Source of the DNA: Malachius bipustulatus
Taxonomy: Eukaryota; Arthropoda; Insecta; Coleoptera; Melyridae
Direction: 5' to 3'
Assembly: GCA_910589415.1 (NCBI GenBank)
Contig: OU342637.1
Location: forward strand, 25,891,162-25,955,161
DNA: 64,000 bases
Below are positions 1 through 10,820 of this stretch, piece by piece. Under the pieces are notes generated by a model, which was given only the letters and a program-made list of their open reading frames with translations, searched no databases and was not told where the DNA came from. The translations under genes and the position numbers were made by a program. How positions within the stretch are numbered: the stretch's first letter is position 1; the number at the start of each line of letters is the position of its first letter.

Positions 1-149
1 CATAAAAACGATTTCTCGATTTCCAGAAAATGTTACATTCGAAGGGAACGAAAACGAACTATGCTCTCGATGTTTGAGATTTGGATCCAGCAGAATCGGT
101 CAAAGAAAAAGGTGTGAAGATCTTTTTTGAACACCTTTTTTGAGCCTGT

Positions 150-430
150 CAAATCAGGCTTGCAAAAAAAGTTCAAGATGACCGCACTTCGCAAAATAGA
201 ATTTTTGGGCTGGGCTGCAGGAATTTGTAAAAAAAAAACGCTTTGACCGGATTTTTAAAAAATTGAATTTTCGATCTAACCTGATTTCCGATTTGCCGGA
301 CGTTGCAAAAACAAAAAATTAGCCGACTGGACTTTGCAAAAATTGAATTTTCTAGCTGTTTTGACTTTGAAAAAATTGAATTTTCGAGTTGTTCTGACTG
401 CAAAAAACGAATTTTCGGCAGAAAAAAAAT
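150..430. repeat. GTCCGGTCAGCTCG-type degenerate array
   Basis: This block contains degenerate units of about 30 bp. Each unit joins a T-rich or A-rich run to GCAAA, then a variant of GACCGGACTTTGCAAAA, then GAATTTTCGA. Most units here read in the orientation complementary to the blocks at 23100 and 49077. Short open frames cross it on both strands only because the units lack stops in some frames. It is one of seven or more blocks of the same family in the window. Confidence 0.75.
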
Positions 431-1557
431 CCAGAAAACATCAAATTTTTACAAAAAAAAGCTCGGAAAACAACAAATGAACACTTAAAAAAATTGAAGA
501 CTTTTCTCTCACTTTCCAGCAAATTAATTCGACTTCACCTCTTCACAAATTTTGAGATATGTGACTTGTCAAATGTATGATCACCTGTCACAAATATATT
601 TTTTTTCACGTTCAAGAAAAAAATGCCCATTACAAGGCACCTAAACAATTAGAAACTCTAGTTACTCTTCTAAAGTTCTAGAATGTTCTACAAAGTTTAT
701 TAAACAAATTTAATAGAAAAAACACGTCTGATCGCGGTTTAGCCCTTTCAAATTATCCCAGGTCAGGTTTACCCACACCATTTATCGGGTAAATCGATTT
801 ACATTTTTGTATCTCACAATCGTGTAATCAAGATCAGTCTATTACTACAACGGTCTTAATTTTTGGGGTACCAAGACCAAGTGATCATTAAGATGAATTA
901 TTACAATTCCAAAGCCATTAACAGCGAGTGTTAATTGAATTGAGCTCAATTATCGAGGTTTTTCATGCAGTATTCACCGCCCCCATCAAACAGTAGTATA
1001 GTGCTAGTGATAATAAATGCCTCTTACGACGAAGAACACCGGAAAGTAATGTTTACGACGTGTGTGTCTGTGTATGCTGAGCATCAGATAAGAGAATTAC
1101 GTATTACGTAAAAGAGAGTCTCTACTCCTCTCACATGTGGTACTGAAACTATTTTTATATAGCACCAATAAAACTTCACCGCATAGGAAGAACGCCGAGG
1201 ATAAGAAAGAGAAGACCAGGTTGACAGATTTCTTTTTATAGTTCTTTAAATTGAGAATTTCAATTCTATCCTGATAGCAATCGATAGGCAGGTAAATGTA
1301 AATGCAATATTCATAAATCCTATTGTGAAGTTGGAAATGTTTCTTTTCTATGGCTTCTTTTGAAGTAGGTTTATATGTCTGGGACTTGTGTTGATAATCA
1401 GTGTCATGACTTAATTCTTCAAGGAGATATTGCACGGTAAATTCAATTTTTCCTCCCTGGTAGATGCAAAATTCTACTATACACTTACGTGAGTTACCCT
1501 CCCGAGCTGAAGCGAATATTAAACTTGCGAAAAACCAATATGAAGCCGTTTCGTAGA
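431..1557. other. No gene seen
   Basis: AT-rich non-coding sequence, presumably inside the first intron of mex-3. I see no recognisable exon, RNA gene or repeat family here. Confidence 0.5.
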
Positions 1558-1570
1558 GGGGGGGGGGGGG
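1558..1570 (+). repeat. Poly(G) run, 13 nt
   Basis: An uninterrupted run of 13 G on the plus strand. It is one of four such runs of 13-15 G in the window (also near 8236, 16226 and 42064), all on the plus strand. Homopolymer length is prone to sequencing error. Confidence 0.9.
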
Positions 1571-1917
1571 ATTTTCAAACTATTTTTGGCGAGGTAGACG
1601 CTATCTTCAATCTAACCCCACCTTTAGAATTTACATTTATTTTGTTTTGTTTACTGTAAATATTAGCTCCTGAAATATAGGACAAAACGAGCGATAAGAT
1701 ACGGAATCCAGCAGTTTTATTAAATAATATTATTTGATATTCCTATATTTGGATTGGATATGAAATTGCGATTATGTGATTGTCATTGAAAGCTATAGTG
1801 TTTAGTCGTTTAGTGTTATAGTGTTTAGTGTTTGTGTATATGAAAAACACGATATGCGATATGGATACGGCATACTATGTTGTACTCCAAGTTTCAGGCG
1901 GAAATCAGTCCTGGTTG

Positions 1918-1921
<4 letters not shown>

Positions 1922-1986
<65 letters not shown>
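1922..1986. repeat. (GA)n microsatellite
   Basis: About 32 perfect AG dinucleotides. The open frame across it encodes only alternating Arg-Glu and is not a gene. Confidence 0.98.
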
Positions 1987-1989
<3 letters not shown>

Positions 1990-2139
1990 CGATTACTTAT
2001 CAAAACACCCGTGAAGTATGCCCCCAAATTTTATGAAATCACTAGATTCAAACAAAGACCTTTAAATGCAAAACTTTACTTTCGGGGGTTAACTTCACGG
2101 GACCCCGTCTTTTTTAATAAAATTTGTAAAAACGAAACG

Positions 2140-2960
2140 AGTTCCGATTAGAGTTCTGAGTAGTTCCGAAAGAGTTCCATAGAAAAGTACTCTTCCACTT
2201 TCCCAAGAACTCAATTAGAGTTCTGGGGAGTGTTCTATAGATATAACAATTATTTCCTACCTCGAAGAGAACTAAAATCGAACAAAAATCGCCGAAAATA
2301 GTTCGATTTAGAGTTTCGGGGAGTGTTCTATAGATTTAATTTTATTTTATTTAATTTAACCATTATTTCCTACCTTGAAGAGAACTCAAATCAAACAAAA
2401 ATCGCCAAAAATAGTTCGAATTAGTGTTCCGGGGAGTGTTCTATATATAGATAGAGAGTTCTAGGGAGTGTTCTATAGATAGAGTACTTATTTTCCACCT
2501 TGAAGGGAACTCAAATCAATCAAAAATCGCTGAAGATAGTTCGGATTAGAGTTCTAGTGAGTGTTCTATAGAGTTCTGGGAAGTGTTCAATATATAGAAA
2601 AATTATTTTCCACCTAAAAGAGAATTCAAATCAAACAAAAATCGCCGAAAATAGTCCTGATTAGAGTTTTGGGGAGTGTTCTACGGATAGAGCTATTATT
2701 TCCCATCTTGAATAGAACTCAAATCGCCCAAAATAATTCGGATTAGAGTTCTGTGGCTGGCTCAATAGTTTCATTGTTGTTTTCGAAAGGGATTCTCAAT
2801 ATAATAAAGCACATAAAGGCAGTTTAGATTTAGAGTTTATATTACCAAAATCGCTGGTAAAGAGTTCTGATTAGAGTTCCGGGTAGCTCGCGAAGAGTTC
2901 CAAAAGTCTACTTCCGCGACGAAAACTCAATAGTTTGACTCGCAGAAAACTCGAACAGCT
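2140..2960 (+). repeat. Degenerate tandem array with GAGTTCTGGGGAGTGTTC core
   Basis: Units of roughly 100 bp contain GAACTCAAATC, AAAAATCGCCGAAAATAGTTC and a core close to GAGTTCTGGGGAGTGTTC followed by TATAGAT. Copies of the core start near 2151, 2216, 2310, 2422, 2456, 2549, 2664, 2746 and 2873. Weaker echoes (TTCTATAGAACTC) continue to about 3240. Spacing is irregular and copies are diverged, so the array is old. Confidence 0.75.
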
Positions 2961-4015
2961 TTAAGGTACGGGAGTTCATTTATAGGCCATTAAATTCGCA
3001 ATTAACAACGAAAGTTGAGTTCTCGGCAAAATGGAATAATTTTTCTATAGAACTCTTTAGGGGCTCCATAGAACTCGCCTAAAAACTAATTTATTTTCAA
3101 AATTTTATTGCAATAAAGTTTTTTGCAGAACTTTTTTGCTTCTAGGTACCACTACCACTGATCGCATCCAAAACTAATTTTCTGAGAAAAAAGCGTGAAG
3201 TTAGCCCCTGAAAAATATTTAATATTTTTCTATAGAACTCTATAAAACGCCGACGACGCCTTATAAAATTATTAAACCTGTGTGGTTTCTGCATGTGAAA
3301 AATGGAAACGAAACAAGGGTTACACATCTAAATCCACAACGATGGACGCGGATGGAATTGGAAAACAAGCACGTCTTGCGGTGACAACAAGCAAAGCATG
3401 TCCGGTGGTCAATGCCTGAGGCTATCTAATAAGCGTTAACAGGAAGAGGCGAAGTCTGGGAATCAACCACGAAGAACAGGTCTCTATGATCGGTTATACC
3501 TATATCTACCTGAGCCAGATTACCTATATAACAAACCTGTTATCTTCTTCAGTCACTGGATCATATCATGTGTTATAATGTCATATATGTTATATGGAAT
3601 ATACTGATATAAAAATAGGTATGTAGGTATGTATAAGAATTTATTGAGATTTCATGAAGGTAAAATAATAATTTAATTTAAATTGATTGGATAAAACTGT
3701 CCATTCAGATATGATGTAACCTACATACTCATGTATACTGGTAAACTGGTAACTCGCGGTCATACTTCAACGCTTTTTGGGTAGGGTTGGTGTTGGTTAA
3801 GCGGCATTGCCAGGTTTGCAATTATTATAACATTCCAAATTTAAGTTTTGTAACAATACAATAACGTTTTTTTTTGACACTTATTGACATAATGAGCGAG
3901 TGAAATAGATCGATAACAGATCAATTATTGATTTTTTGGTGTTATATCTAGACTTCAGTCCTGTTAGTCTGAGATGCGATATTAGGTCAATGTTGATAGC
4001 AACTGGTTCAAAATA
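2961..4015. other. No gene seen
   Basis: Diverged tail of the array up to about 3240, then AT-rich sequence with no recognisable exon or RNA. Presumed mex-3 intron. Confidence 0.5.
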
Positions 4016-4019
4016 ACAT

Positions 4020-4530
4020 TCGGTCAAAAAATCATTAACCTTTAGATAATAACGAATCCGAAGTATAGCCTATAACGAACGTATGTATTCGTTATAACCG
4101 CTTCTGGTTCAAATGAATATTAATAAAAATAAAATAATAAATTTTTAGACATTAACGAACCCCAACCATACCATATAACGAATAAATTTATTTTGTATGT
4201 TCGTTATAACCGGTTGTTAGTTGAAACATTTCTATTTATGATAAGTATCTATGCACTACGTTTTGAAGACACTTCGGTGATAAAAACCAACCGGACTACG
4301 GAAGCGGAAATGAATGAATGAAATTAAGCGACAATACTTATTATTAGTGTTTATTGACACTAATTTATTGCTAAACAATGATAATACCAGCTCTGAAGTG
4401 GCTTATAGAAAATAAATTACGTAGGTTTGCAATATCACTACGCATTATTAACTATTTATAACGAACCAAAAAAAGTTATAACGAACGATTTTTTAATTCG
4501 GTGCTCTCGTTATAAGCGGAAACGACATGA
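4020..4530. mobile_element. TTATAACGAA-rich remnant, pogo/Tigger-like
   Basis: The motif TATAACGAAC and its complement GTTCGTTATAACC recur at about 4070, 4090, 4175, 4200, 4465, 4480 and 4508. Two adjacent copies of a segment ending GTTATAACCG...GGTTCAAA lie about 110 bp apart. Ends of this kind are typical of pogo/Tigger-class TA-inserting elements, which is family knowledge. No transposase frame survives. Class assignment is an inference. Confidence 0.45.
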
Positions 4531-5689
4531 AAATTAATTTCATTTTATAACAATCATTTCCACTTATTCATATTGCATCTAAGGTTCCTTATTATTATTA
4601 TTATTATTTAGGCAATATTTTTAATATTTACCCATTACATTTATGTTACGAACGAACAAGGATGATGTAATGTAGAGTTAGCAATACCTTGAAACGAATT
4701 ACACTTATCGAAAATCAAACAGTGAAAATAAATAATTTAGCCAATATTCGATTTCCTATGCTCTTTTTAAAGCATCAAAGCGAAATTCAGCAGCTGCGGT
4801 TTTATACCTCATCAAAAACACGACGCTTAAACCTATTACCGCCATTTTTTCCCAGCATTAACAACAAATAAAAGAATCGACAAACCATAAAAAAAAAACA
4901 AATCAATTCAGGGATAATTAACGAACCGATATTATTTAATTTGTCCCTCATAAAACGATTTCGCCAAGCCGTATCAATTAAACTGCAATCAATAACTAAA
5001 CTCTTCAAACCCTCCAACGTCCAACTAATCATAATAATTACAGGCGGCAGGTTTCTTATTATTCCAACCTTCATCATCATCATCATCATCGTGCAGGTAG
5101 AACTTGAACCAGAAAGCAGACGCGGTAAATTATCGAACGTATCGAAAAAAAATCTCACGAGAGGCAAAAAATCGGCGAATTATTATTGTCGTTGTCGTGA
5201 CGGTTTGAAGCGGGTCAGGGGTTCCGCAGTACCAGCACCAGTCCCTCTAGGTGACAGCTGGCCGGAAAACGGGCCATGTGAGAGCTGGTCTGGGGAGCAG
5301 CTGCCGACTGGTGGTGGTGGTGTCGGTATGTGTGTGTGTGTGTGTCGGTGGTTTGCCGCCCTGAAGAAGAAGAAGAGTGCCGACCTAGCCAGGCAACCAC
5401 CGATGGCGCCGAGAATAGATTTGTTTGATTTGGGGTTCGGGGTTCGGGTGTGATGTGAACTGGCAAAGCCGGAGAGACCTTGAAATTGAAACTCATATGT
5501 GGATCTTGGATGCTGGCTGGAGATGGTTATCATCAGTGTCGGGATTTTAATACCTGACCTGTGAAGGAAAGATGACTGCCTATGGCAGGGTTTCTCTGAT
5601 CGATGGATGGAACTAAATTCTTGTGAATTATCTGATAAAAATAGAACACTTTTGACTGGAGTGTATAAGAAAGTATTTTTGTAGACTCT
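4531..5689. other. Non-coding, with a GC-richer patch at 5180-5460
   Basis: Contains a short (TTA)n run near 4590 and an (ATC)n run near 5072. The stretch 5180-5460 is clearly richer in G and C than its surroundings and has open frames on both strands. These frames consist of low-complexity His/Thr, Gly/Val and Lys runs from (GT)n and (GAA)n tracts. I recognise no protein. It could be a regulatory element in the mex-3 intron. Confidence 0.4.
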
Positions 5690-5825
5690 GCTGTTGAAGT
5701 CAGAATTTTGACGTCACAACATCCGCGGTTCATTATCAATTATATCTCTAGATAGGAAGTAGATATCGAAGTTTCGTTTTCACCATTGTCATTTGTCATA
5801 AAGAAACTCAGCAGAATCAATAATT
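5690..5825 (-). repeat. Dispersed repeat with GTGACGTC core, copy 1
   Basis: Read on the minus strand it carries CCGCGGATGTTGTGACGTC followed by AAAATTCTGACTTCA. It matches the copies at 20015-20190 and 26510-26690, which share CCGCGGCTGTTGTGACGTC, the upstream GGTAAAA.CGGCACTTCGAT and a CTCGAGATA-like segment. Class unknown. Confidence 0.6.
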
Positions 5826-6559
5826 GATTAAAGAAATGTTATTTTATCAAGTTTTAAATGCATTTAACAAAAATTAACTACGTACGCCAATGACGATGGT
5901 GATGGTAGTTAGTTAGTTAGTAGTTGATTATCAACCGAGTAGTTCTCGACTGGAACGCATTTCTATATGACACTTGTTTCCTGCACTTCTCAGAATTCTC
6001 TAATTAAGTTAGGTAAAGCAACATAAATAACCGACCTGACCCTTCCCAGTGTGAGTGCATGTGTGTCGTTCTCGTCCTGTCATTCCTCATTCCTCGGAGA
6101 ATAAAAATTCTTTTCGATATATGTACCTAACTCTAGAATTATCATATTCTTTCTTTTATAATACTTCTAATAGGTATTACCTACTACACCTGCGTTACAA
6201 AGTTTAATTGTTTCCTGCTAATGTGAAGTCCTGGCAAGGTCAGTGTCCTGCTAATGTTAAACGTCTTCGAGTGTGTCCGCATTGTTAAATACTTATTTAT
6301 CGTTAAAAGTCGTAAATGAATTTATTGTTTCCTACTAATGTTTTATTAGAAGAATTGAATTGAAGATTGAAGGGTTCCTGTATGGTGAAAATATTACACT
6401 CCATTGCGTCAATGGATAATGGAGGATACACGGTGGTCACTTTTAACTTATACTCGCCATCATCAACACCACTGGGATCTCTTAAAGCCTAAAAAGAGTC
6501 GGTTACACCTTTTTATTGCTACACTAAGTCGTTTTAATATTTTTTTTAATTTTTAAAGT
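5826..6559. other. No gene seen
   Basis: AT-rich intronic sequence with short GTTAGTTAGTTAG and TAGGTA runs. No exon or RNA recognised. Confidence 0.5.
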
Positions 6560-6841
6560 GTTTCTTATGACCGCCACATTATTTTTTTATATATGGTTAG
6601 GTATAAAAAAATCAAAGAAACCAAAAATCTAATTAAAAAAAAAGAAACGTTACACACCCCACGTTACAAAAAAAATGGCTTGTGAATTTTTCTGAGACAA
6701 AGATTGAGTAAAGTAAAGGTGGCTTGATTTAAATGAAATTAGCAACAAAAATTTAATTTTTCAGCCTCTTTGATGAATGACGACACCAACACGAACACCA
6801 TCCGAGTTAAATAGGTGACTAGTTTTAATTGGAACGTCCTG
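6560..6841. mobile_element. Fragment related to the 46349 palindromic element
   Basis: TTCTTATGACCGCCACATTA followed by T-rich sequence resembles TTCTTATGGCCGCCATATTA at 46673. The right edge GGAACGTCCTG followed by TA (6842-6843) resembles the CAGGGTG-type ends in inverted form. No left end was found, so it is treated as truncated. Confidence 0.35.
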
Positions 6842-6843
6842 TA

Positions 6844-9264
6844 TACGTTTAATAACGCGAGGGACTTTAAATTTTCACTTTTCAATTAGTTATCAGCGTT
6901 ATTGAATCGTAAAATAGAAGGCTACGATCCTATGGTAATTATTCCTTTTTTTACTGTTCGCCAGCTAGTAAACAAGCTCAATTAAATTTCACTGTATATC
7001 AAAATTAACGACATTTTCAGTTTTATAGCAATGACATAATTTATTAATTAGACAAGCAACTTTTAACTGAGGTTGCCGACTTCGGATTTCTCAAGATAAA
7101 AATTTATAGCAGCTTCCATTGATGTTTCTAAATCGGTGTAAACAAAAACCTCACATGTTGATGTTGTCTAACCTGGGCGCAATTATCTGGAAGTAAACAT
7201 TTAAGGAACCTATTTCTTAAAACATATTAACATGTGGTATTGTGTTAAAAAAAAACGAGCGAAACAATGCGAGGAGGCAAACAGATTATAAATTAAAAAC
7301 CTCCAAAGTTACACAAGACTGTAATCGCTATAACTCAGATTTATCGCATTATAAACGGGAGCTTTAAATCATTTTAAGTAAAAAATTTCATAAACTCCTA
7401 CCAAAGGAAGAGTTAACAGGTTGTGGTGTACCTTATTGTACTAATGTAATGTAATCATACTAAGTCAATAGAATAGTTACAAACAATGATAATGATGTAA
7501 GGATTATTAACTTGGGAGTAAAAGCACGTTCAACTATAAAAGCTTTCAAATTTAGTTACTCAAGTAATTTAGTTATTTCATCTCTAAATAAAACATGTCG
7601 AGAGTCTAGAGCACTCAAAAATTAGCTAAAGTCTAACTAAGTTTATTTTCTAATAAAATTATACTTCCCTAACATCAGAGTTTATTTTTAATACAAAAAA
7701 AAAATGTTTCAGGCCAATTGGGAAGAAATGAGAGTAATTTTAATTAGATCAGTGAAGTTGGCTGGCAAATTAAAAAAAAAAAACACCAGCACCCAGCACC
7801 AAATCTGAATTTTTATGAAACTAAACGGTAATAGTATCCACGATTTGTCCATGTTTGCCCAAGCAAAATTTGTGTTCCCCCCCCTCCTCGAATAAAAAGT
7901 TATGATCAAATAAAATAAAATTGGGAGCAGCACTAAATAATTTTTTTTATAAAATTCAAAGTTCGTTTGTCTCAACCAAAATTCTCGTTTGTCCCCTCAA
8001 AGAAGTTATGACCAAAAATAAAAAAACCAAAGAGCATTCGTTGGTCCACGTTTGTCCAACCAAAATTTTCGTTTGTCCACCCTCATTTTCATAATACCTT
8101 GAAATAAAATATAATATTAAACCAGATAATAAAGAGATGAGGGGGATGTCAAAAAAGTATATCGAATAAACAAAACAAAAAATACAGCAGGTGCGAGATT
8201 TAAAAAAGAATTATAAATTTTTTATGAGGGCGGAAGGGGGGGGGGGGGGGCGAAATTTTGGGTGGACACATCTTAGACAAACGGATAGCGTTTAAAAATT
8301 AATTAAATTTGTTCCCAGGGGTGCTGAGCTGTAAAAAAAAATTGCCGTATTTATAAAAATTCGCACTTAGAGATGTCCGCACTTCCCTGAGTTAGGTATT
8401 TTTATTAATGTTAATAAAAAAAATAGCATTAATATATTTTTTTTAAATAAATAAAACGTTTTTATTAAACATGATTGTCATGAGCATGAAGTAATAATTT
8501 TTTTATTTTTTATTATTTATTTTCTAACAAAGAATAAAAATAAATTAATGGCACTTAGAGATAGAAAATGTCAATTCTGTTCCGTAAATAAGATCCAACT
8601 TTTGTTTTTATTGTGGAAAAGAGTAGTTTTTCACGCAACTTAAATCTGGCTTGAAGGAAGCGAGTTCCAATGACCCTAATGGCTGTAAGGTCGCAACACA
8701 CACCGTGCCAAGAATAATACATATCAGCTCTGCTACACATACAGAAAATATGTAGCAGGAAAACTTAATTTTGTACGCACAAAAAAACCGAGAGATTCTC
8801 TTAAAGCGTGACATAGCGCCTGTTTGATGACAATAACGGCGGCCAAGCGTGAAAAGCCTACAGTCATACTAATCACCGATGCCAAGGCTGAATTTTTATA
8901 TGAATAATCACGAATTATCCAAATTATTCATATCATTACTACGAAGCTCATTGAATCGGTATAGTGAACCATTGTCTTTTTATCAGTCTGAACCTGTGTT
9001 TACTATCACCGTCGTTGGGGTTATTATTTTCGCTGTTTTTGTTTCATAAATAAACGGTTAAATACACTCATTCAGTGAAACTGTTCAAAATTAGACCTGT
9101 TTTATCGTAATTGTTACTAAAATAAAAATAATGCTCCTACACTCAATTTAGTAGAATTATTTTCTTGACCTGCTTTTTTTGCGCCTTCGGAAGTTTATAT
9201 TTACAATTATTATTAATAGTCATTCAACCCGTAAATAATTTCTGAGTGGGAATATTTCGCAATA
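6844..9264. other. Non-coding, with a minor TTTGTCC repeat
   Basis: At 7840-8110 a short unit of the type AAATTCTCGTTTGTCC followed by AGTTATGACCAAA recurs three or four times at about 100-bp spacing. Otherwise AT-rich with no recognised exon or RNA gene. A poly(G) run interrupts it at 8236. Confidence 0.45.
8236..8250 (+). repeat. Poly(G) run, 15 nt
   Basis: An uninterrupted run of 15 G, the longest in the window, flanked by A-rich sequence. Confidence 0.9.
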
Positions 9265-10140
9265 ACAGTTTAGCTCCCGGATATAACGAACATTCGTTTA
9301 TAATACACCTAATCGGTTGTAGCCAAAGCACTCGTTAAAAGAGCAAAAATACCCTTTTCGAGGAAATTAACCGTTAACTGCGCATGCTCAATCGACCAAA
9401 ACAGAAAATTAGACAAATAAGATAATTAGACACTATCAGTATAGTATTTTTTGGTTTTTCAGAATGTCAAAATCTTCAACAAAATCCGCTTATAACGAGA
9501 AAAAATGTGCAACAGTTTTTTTGCCATCATTAGAGTGTAAATGTACCATGTAGGGAGCGTAAATCCCAGTTTTCGAAATAACGAACGTTTGTGCCCTTAT
9601 TTAGGTAGAAACAGATTTTTTTTGCCTAAACACGAGTAAATAGAAGAGCAGCCTTATCTGAGTCACACACATTCCATTGAATATTTATAACGAAAAGGAC
9701 GTTTTTCGAATTTTTAACTCAGCGCTAGGAGCTACCCAGTAACGATGCGCATGACTTTCAGTACCAAAAATGGTAGAAAAATCTCTCGTTAATCCCTCGT
9801 TAATAATACTCGTTAAATACTCAAAATATGAAAAAGTATCTAATTTCACCAGTTTTTTCGATAAAGTCACAAATACGGCTGTTATTCCAGAAACACTAAC
9901 ACGGCATGACCCCTTATAATTCAAGCTTCCTATAAATGGTATCCTAACGATGGAATATTCTTCCTCCATCAACTGCCTTGGCTTGGTTGTTTTACACTTT
10001 CAATATTAAAAAAAAAAAACGATTAACGCCAAAACCTGGTCGTTAATAAACTCGTTAAGAATCTTAAACCGCCTTAACGAGTGGACTTTTTCGTTATAAC
10101 CGGATTCAACTGTATTGGATCTTGTTGTATTGGCACTCAA
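9265..10140. mobile_element. Pogo/Tigger-like non-autonomous element, copy A
   Basis: The left edge near 9267 reads ACAGTTTAGCTCCCGGATAT followed by AACGAAC. The right edge near 10090-10115, read on the minus strand, is ACAGTTGAATCCGGTTATAA followed by CGAA. These two ends align as inverted repeats, and the right end is next to TA. The interior has many CTCGTTAA and TTATAACGA motifs and no long open frame. Its second half is duplicated at 10150-10820. Class is inferred from TIR sequence. Confidence 0.55.
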
Positions 10141-10149
10141 AGTATTTAC

Positions 10150-10820
10150 TTTTGTTTGGCCGAGATGCAGTTCCAGTGTGCCCTTATTTAGGAAGAAACA
10201 TATTTTTTGTCTAAATAAAAGTAGATAGATTCGGCCTTATCTGAGTCACAAAATTCCATTGAATATTTTGAACTAAAATGGGAATTTTTCACTCAGCGCT
10301 ATTAACTGCCAATAGTGACGATGCGCATGACTTTCAGTACCAAAAATGGTAGAAAATTTCGTGCCTAGCAGCAATTTCTATATGATTATGTTTGCAATAG
10401 CGTAGAAAAACGATATTCCACCAAAAAAAAAAATGTTTATCCCATTCCCTTTAATAATTTCTCGTTAAATACTCAAAATATGAAAAGGCATCTTGCCAAA
10501 AACAATTTCGCCAATTTTTCGATAAAATCACAAATACGGCTGTTGTTTGACAAACACTAACACGACTTCACCCCTTAATTCCTAAATTCTCCCTCCATCA
10601 ATTGTCTTAGTCTGGTTGTTTTACTTTCAAAATTAAAAAAAAAAAGATTAACGTCAAAACCTGGTCTAGATCTGGTCGTTAATAAACTCGTTAAGAATCT
10701 TAAACCGCTTTAACGTATGGACTTTTTCGTTATAACTGGATTCAATTGTATTGAATTATGCATTCAATTGTATTGAATCTCTTGTATTGGCACTCCAAGT
10801 CTTTACAGAAGATTTTTTCA
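10150..10820. repeat. Second copy of the 9590-10155 segment
   Basis: This segment repeats the preceding one in the same orientation at a distance of about 590 bp. Shared landmarks are CCTTATCTGAGTCACA, GATGCGCATGACTTTCAGTA, AATACTCAAAATATGAAAA, CAAATACGGCTGTT and TTCGTTATAAC followed by GGATTCAA. Copy B has an extra ~90 bp around 10365-10450 that copy A lacks. Confidence 0.75.

Noticed and set aside
1821..2036. 71-residue plus frame with Arg-Glu repeat
   Set aside because: Produced by the (GA)n microsatellite; no sequence outside it looks coding.
4941..5533. Overlapping frames of 93-170 residues on both strands
   Set aside because: Low-complexity His/Thr, Ile and Gly/Val runs from short tandem repeats; no domain, and both strands are equally open.
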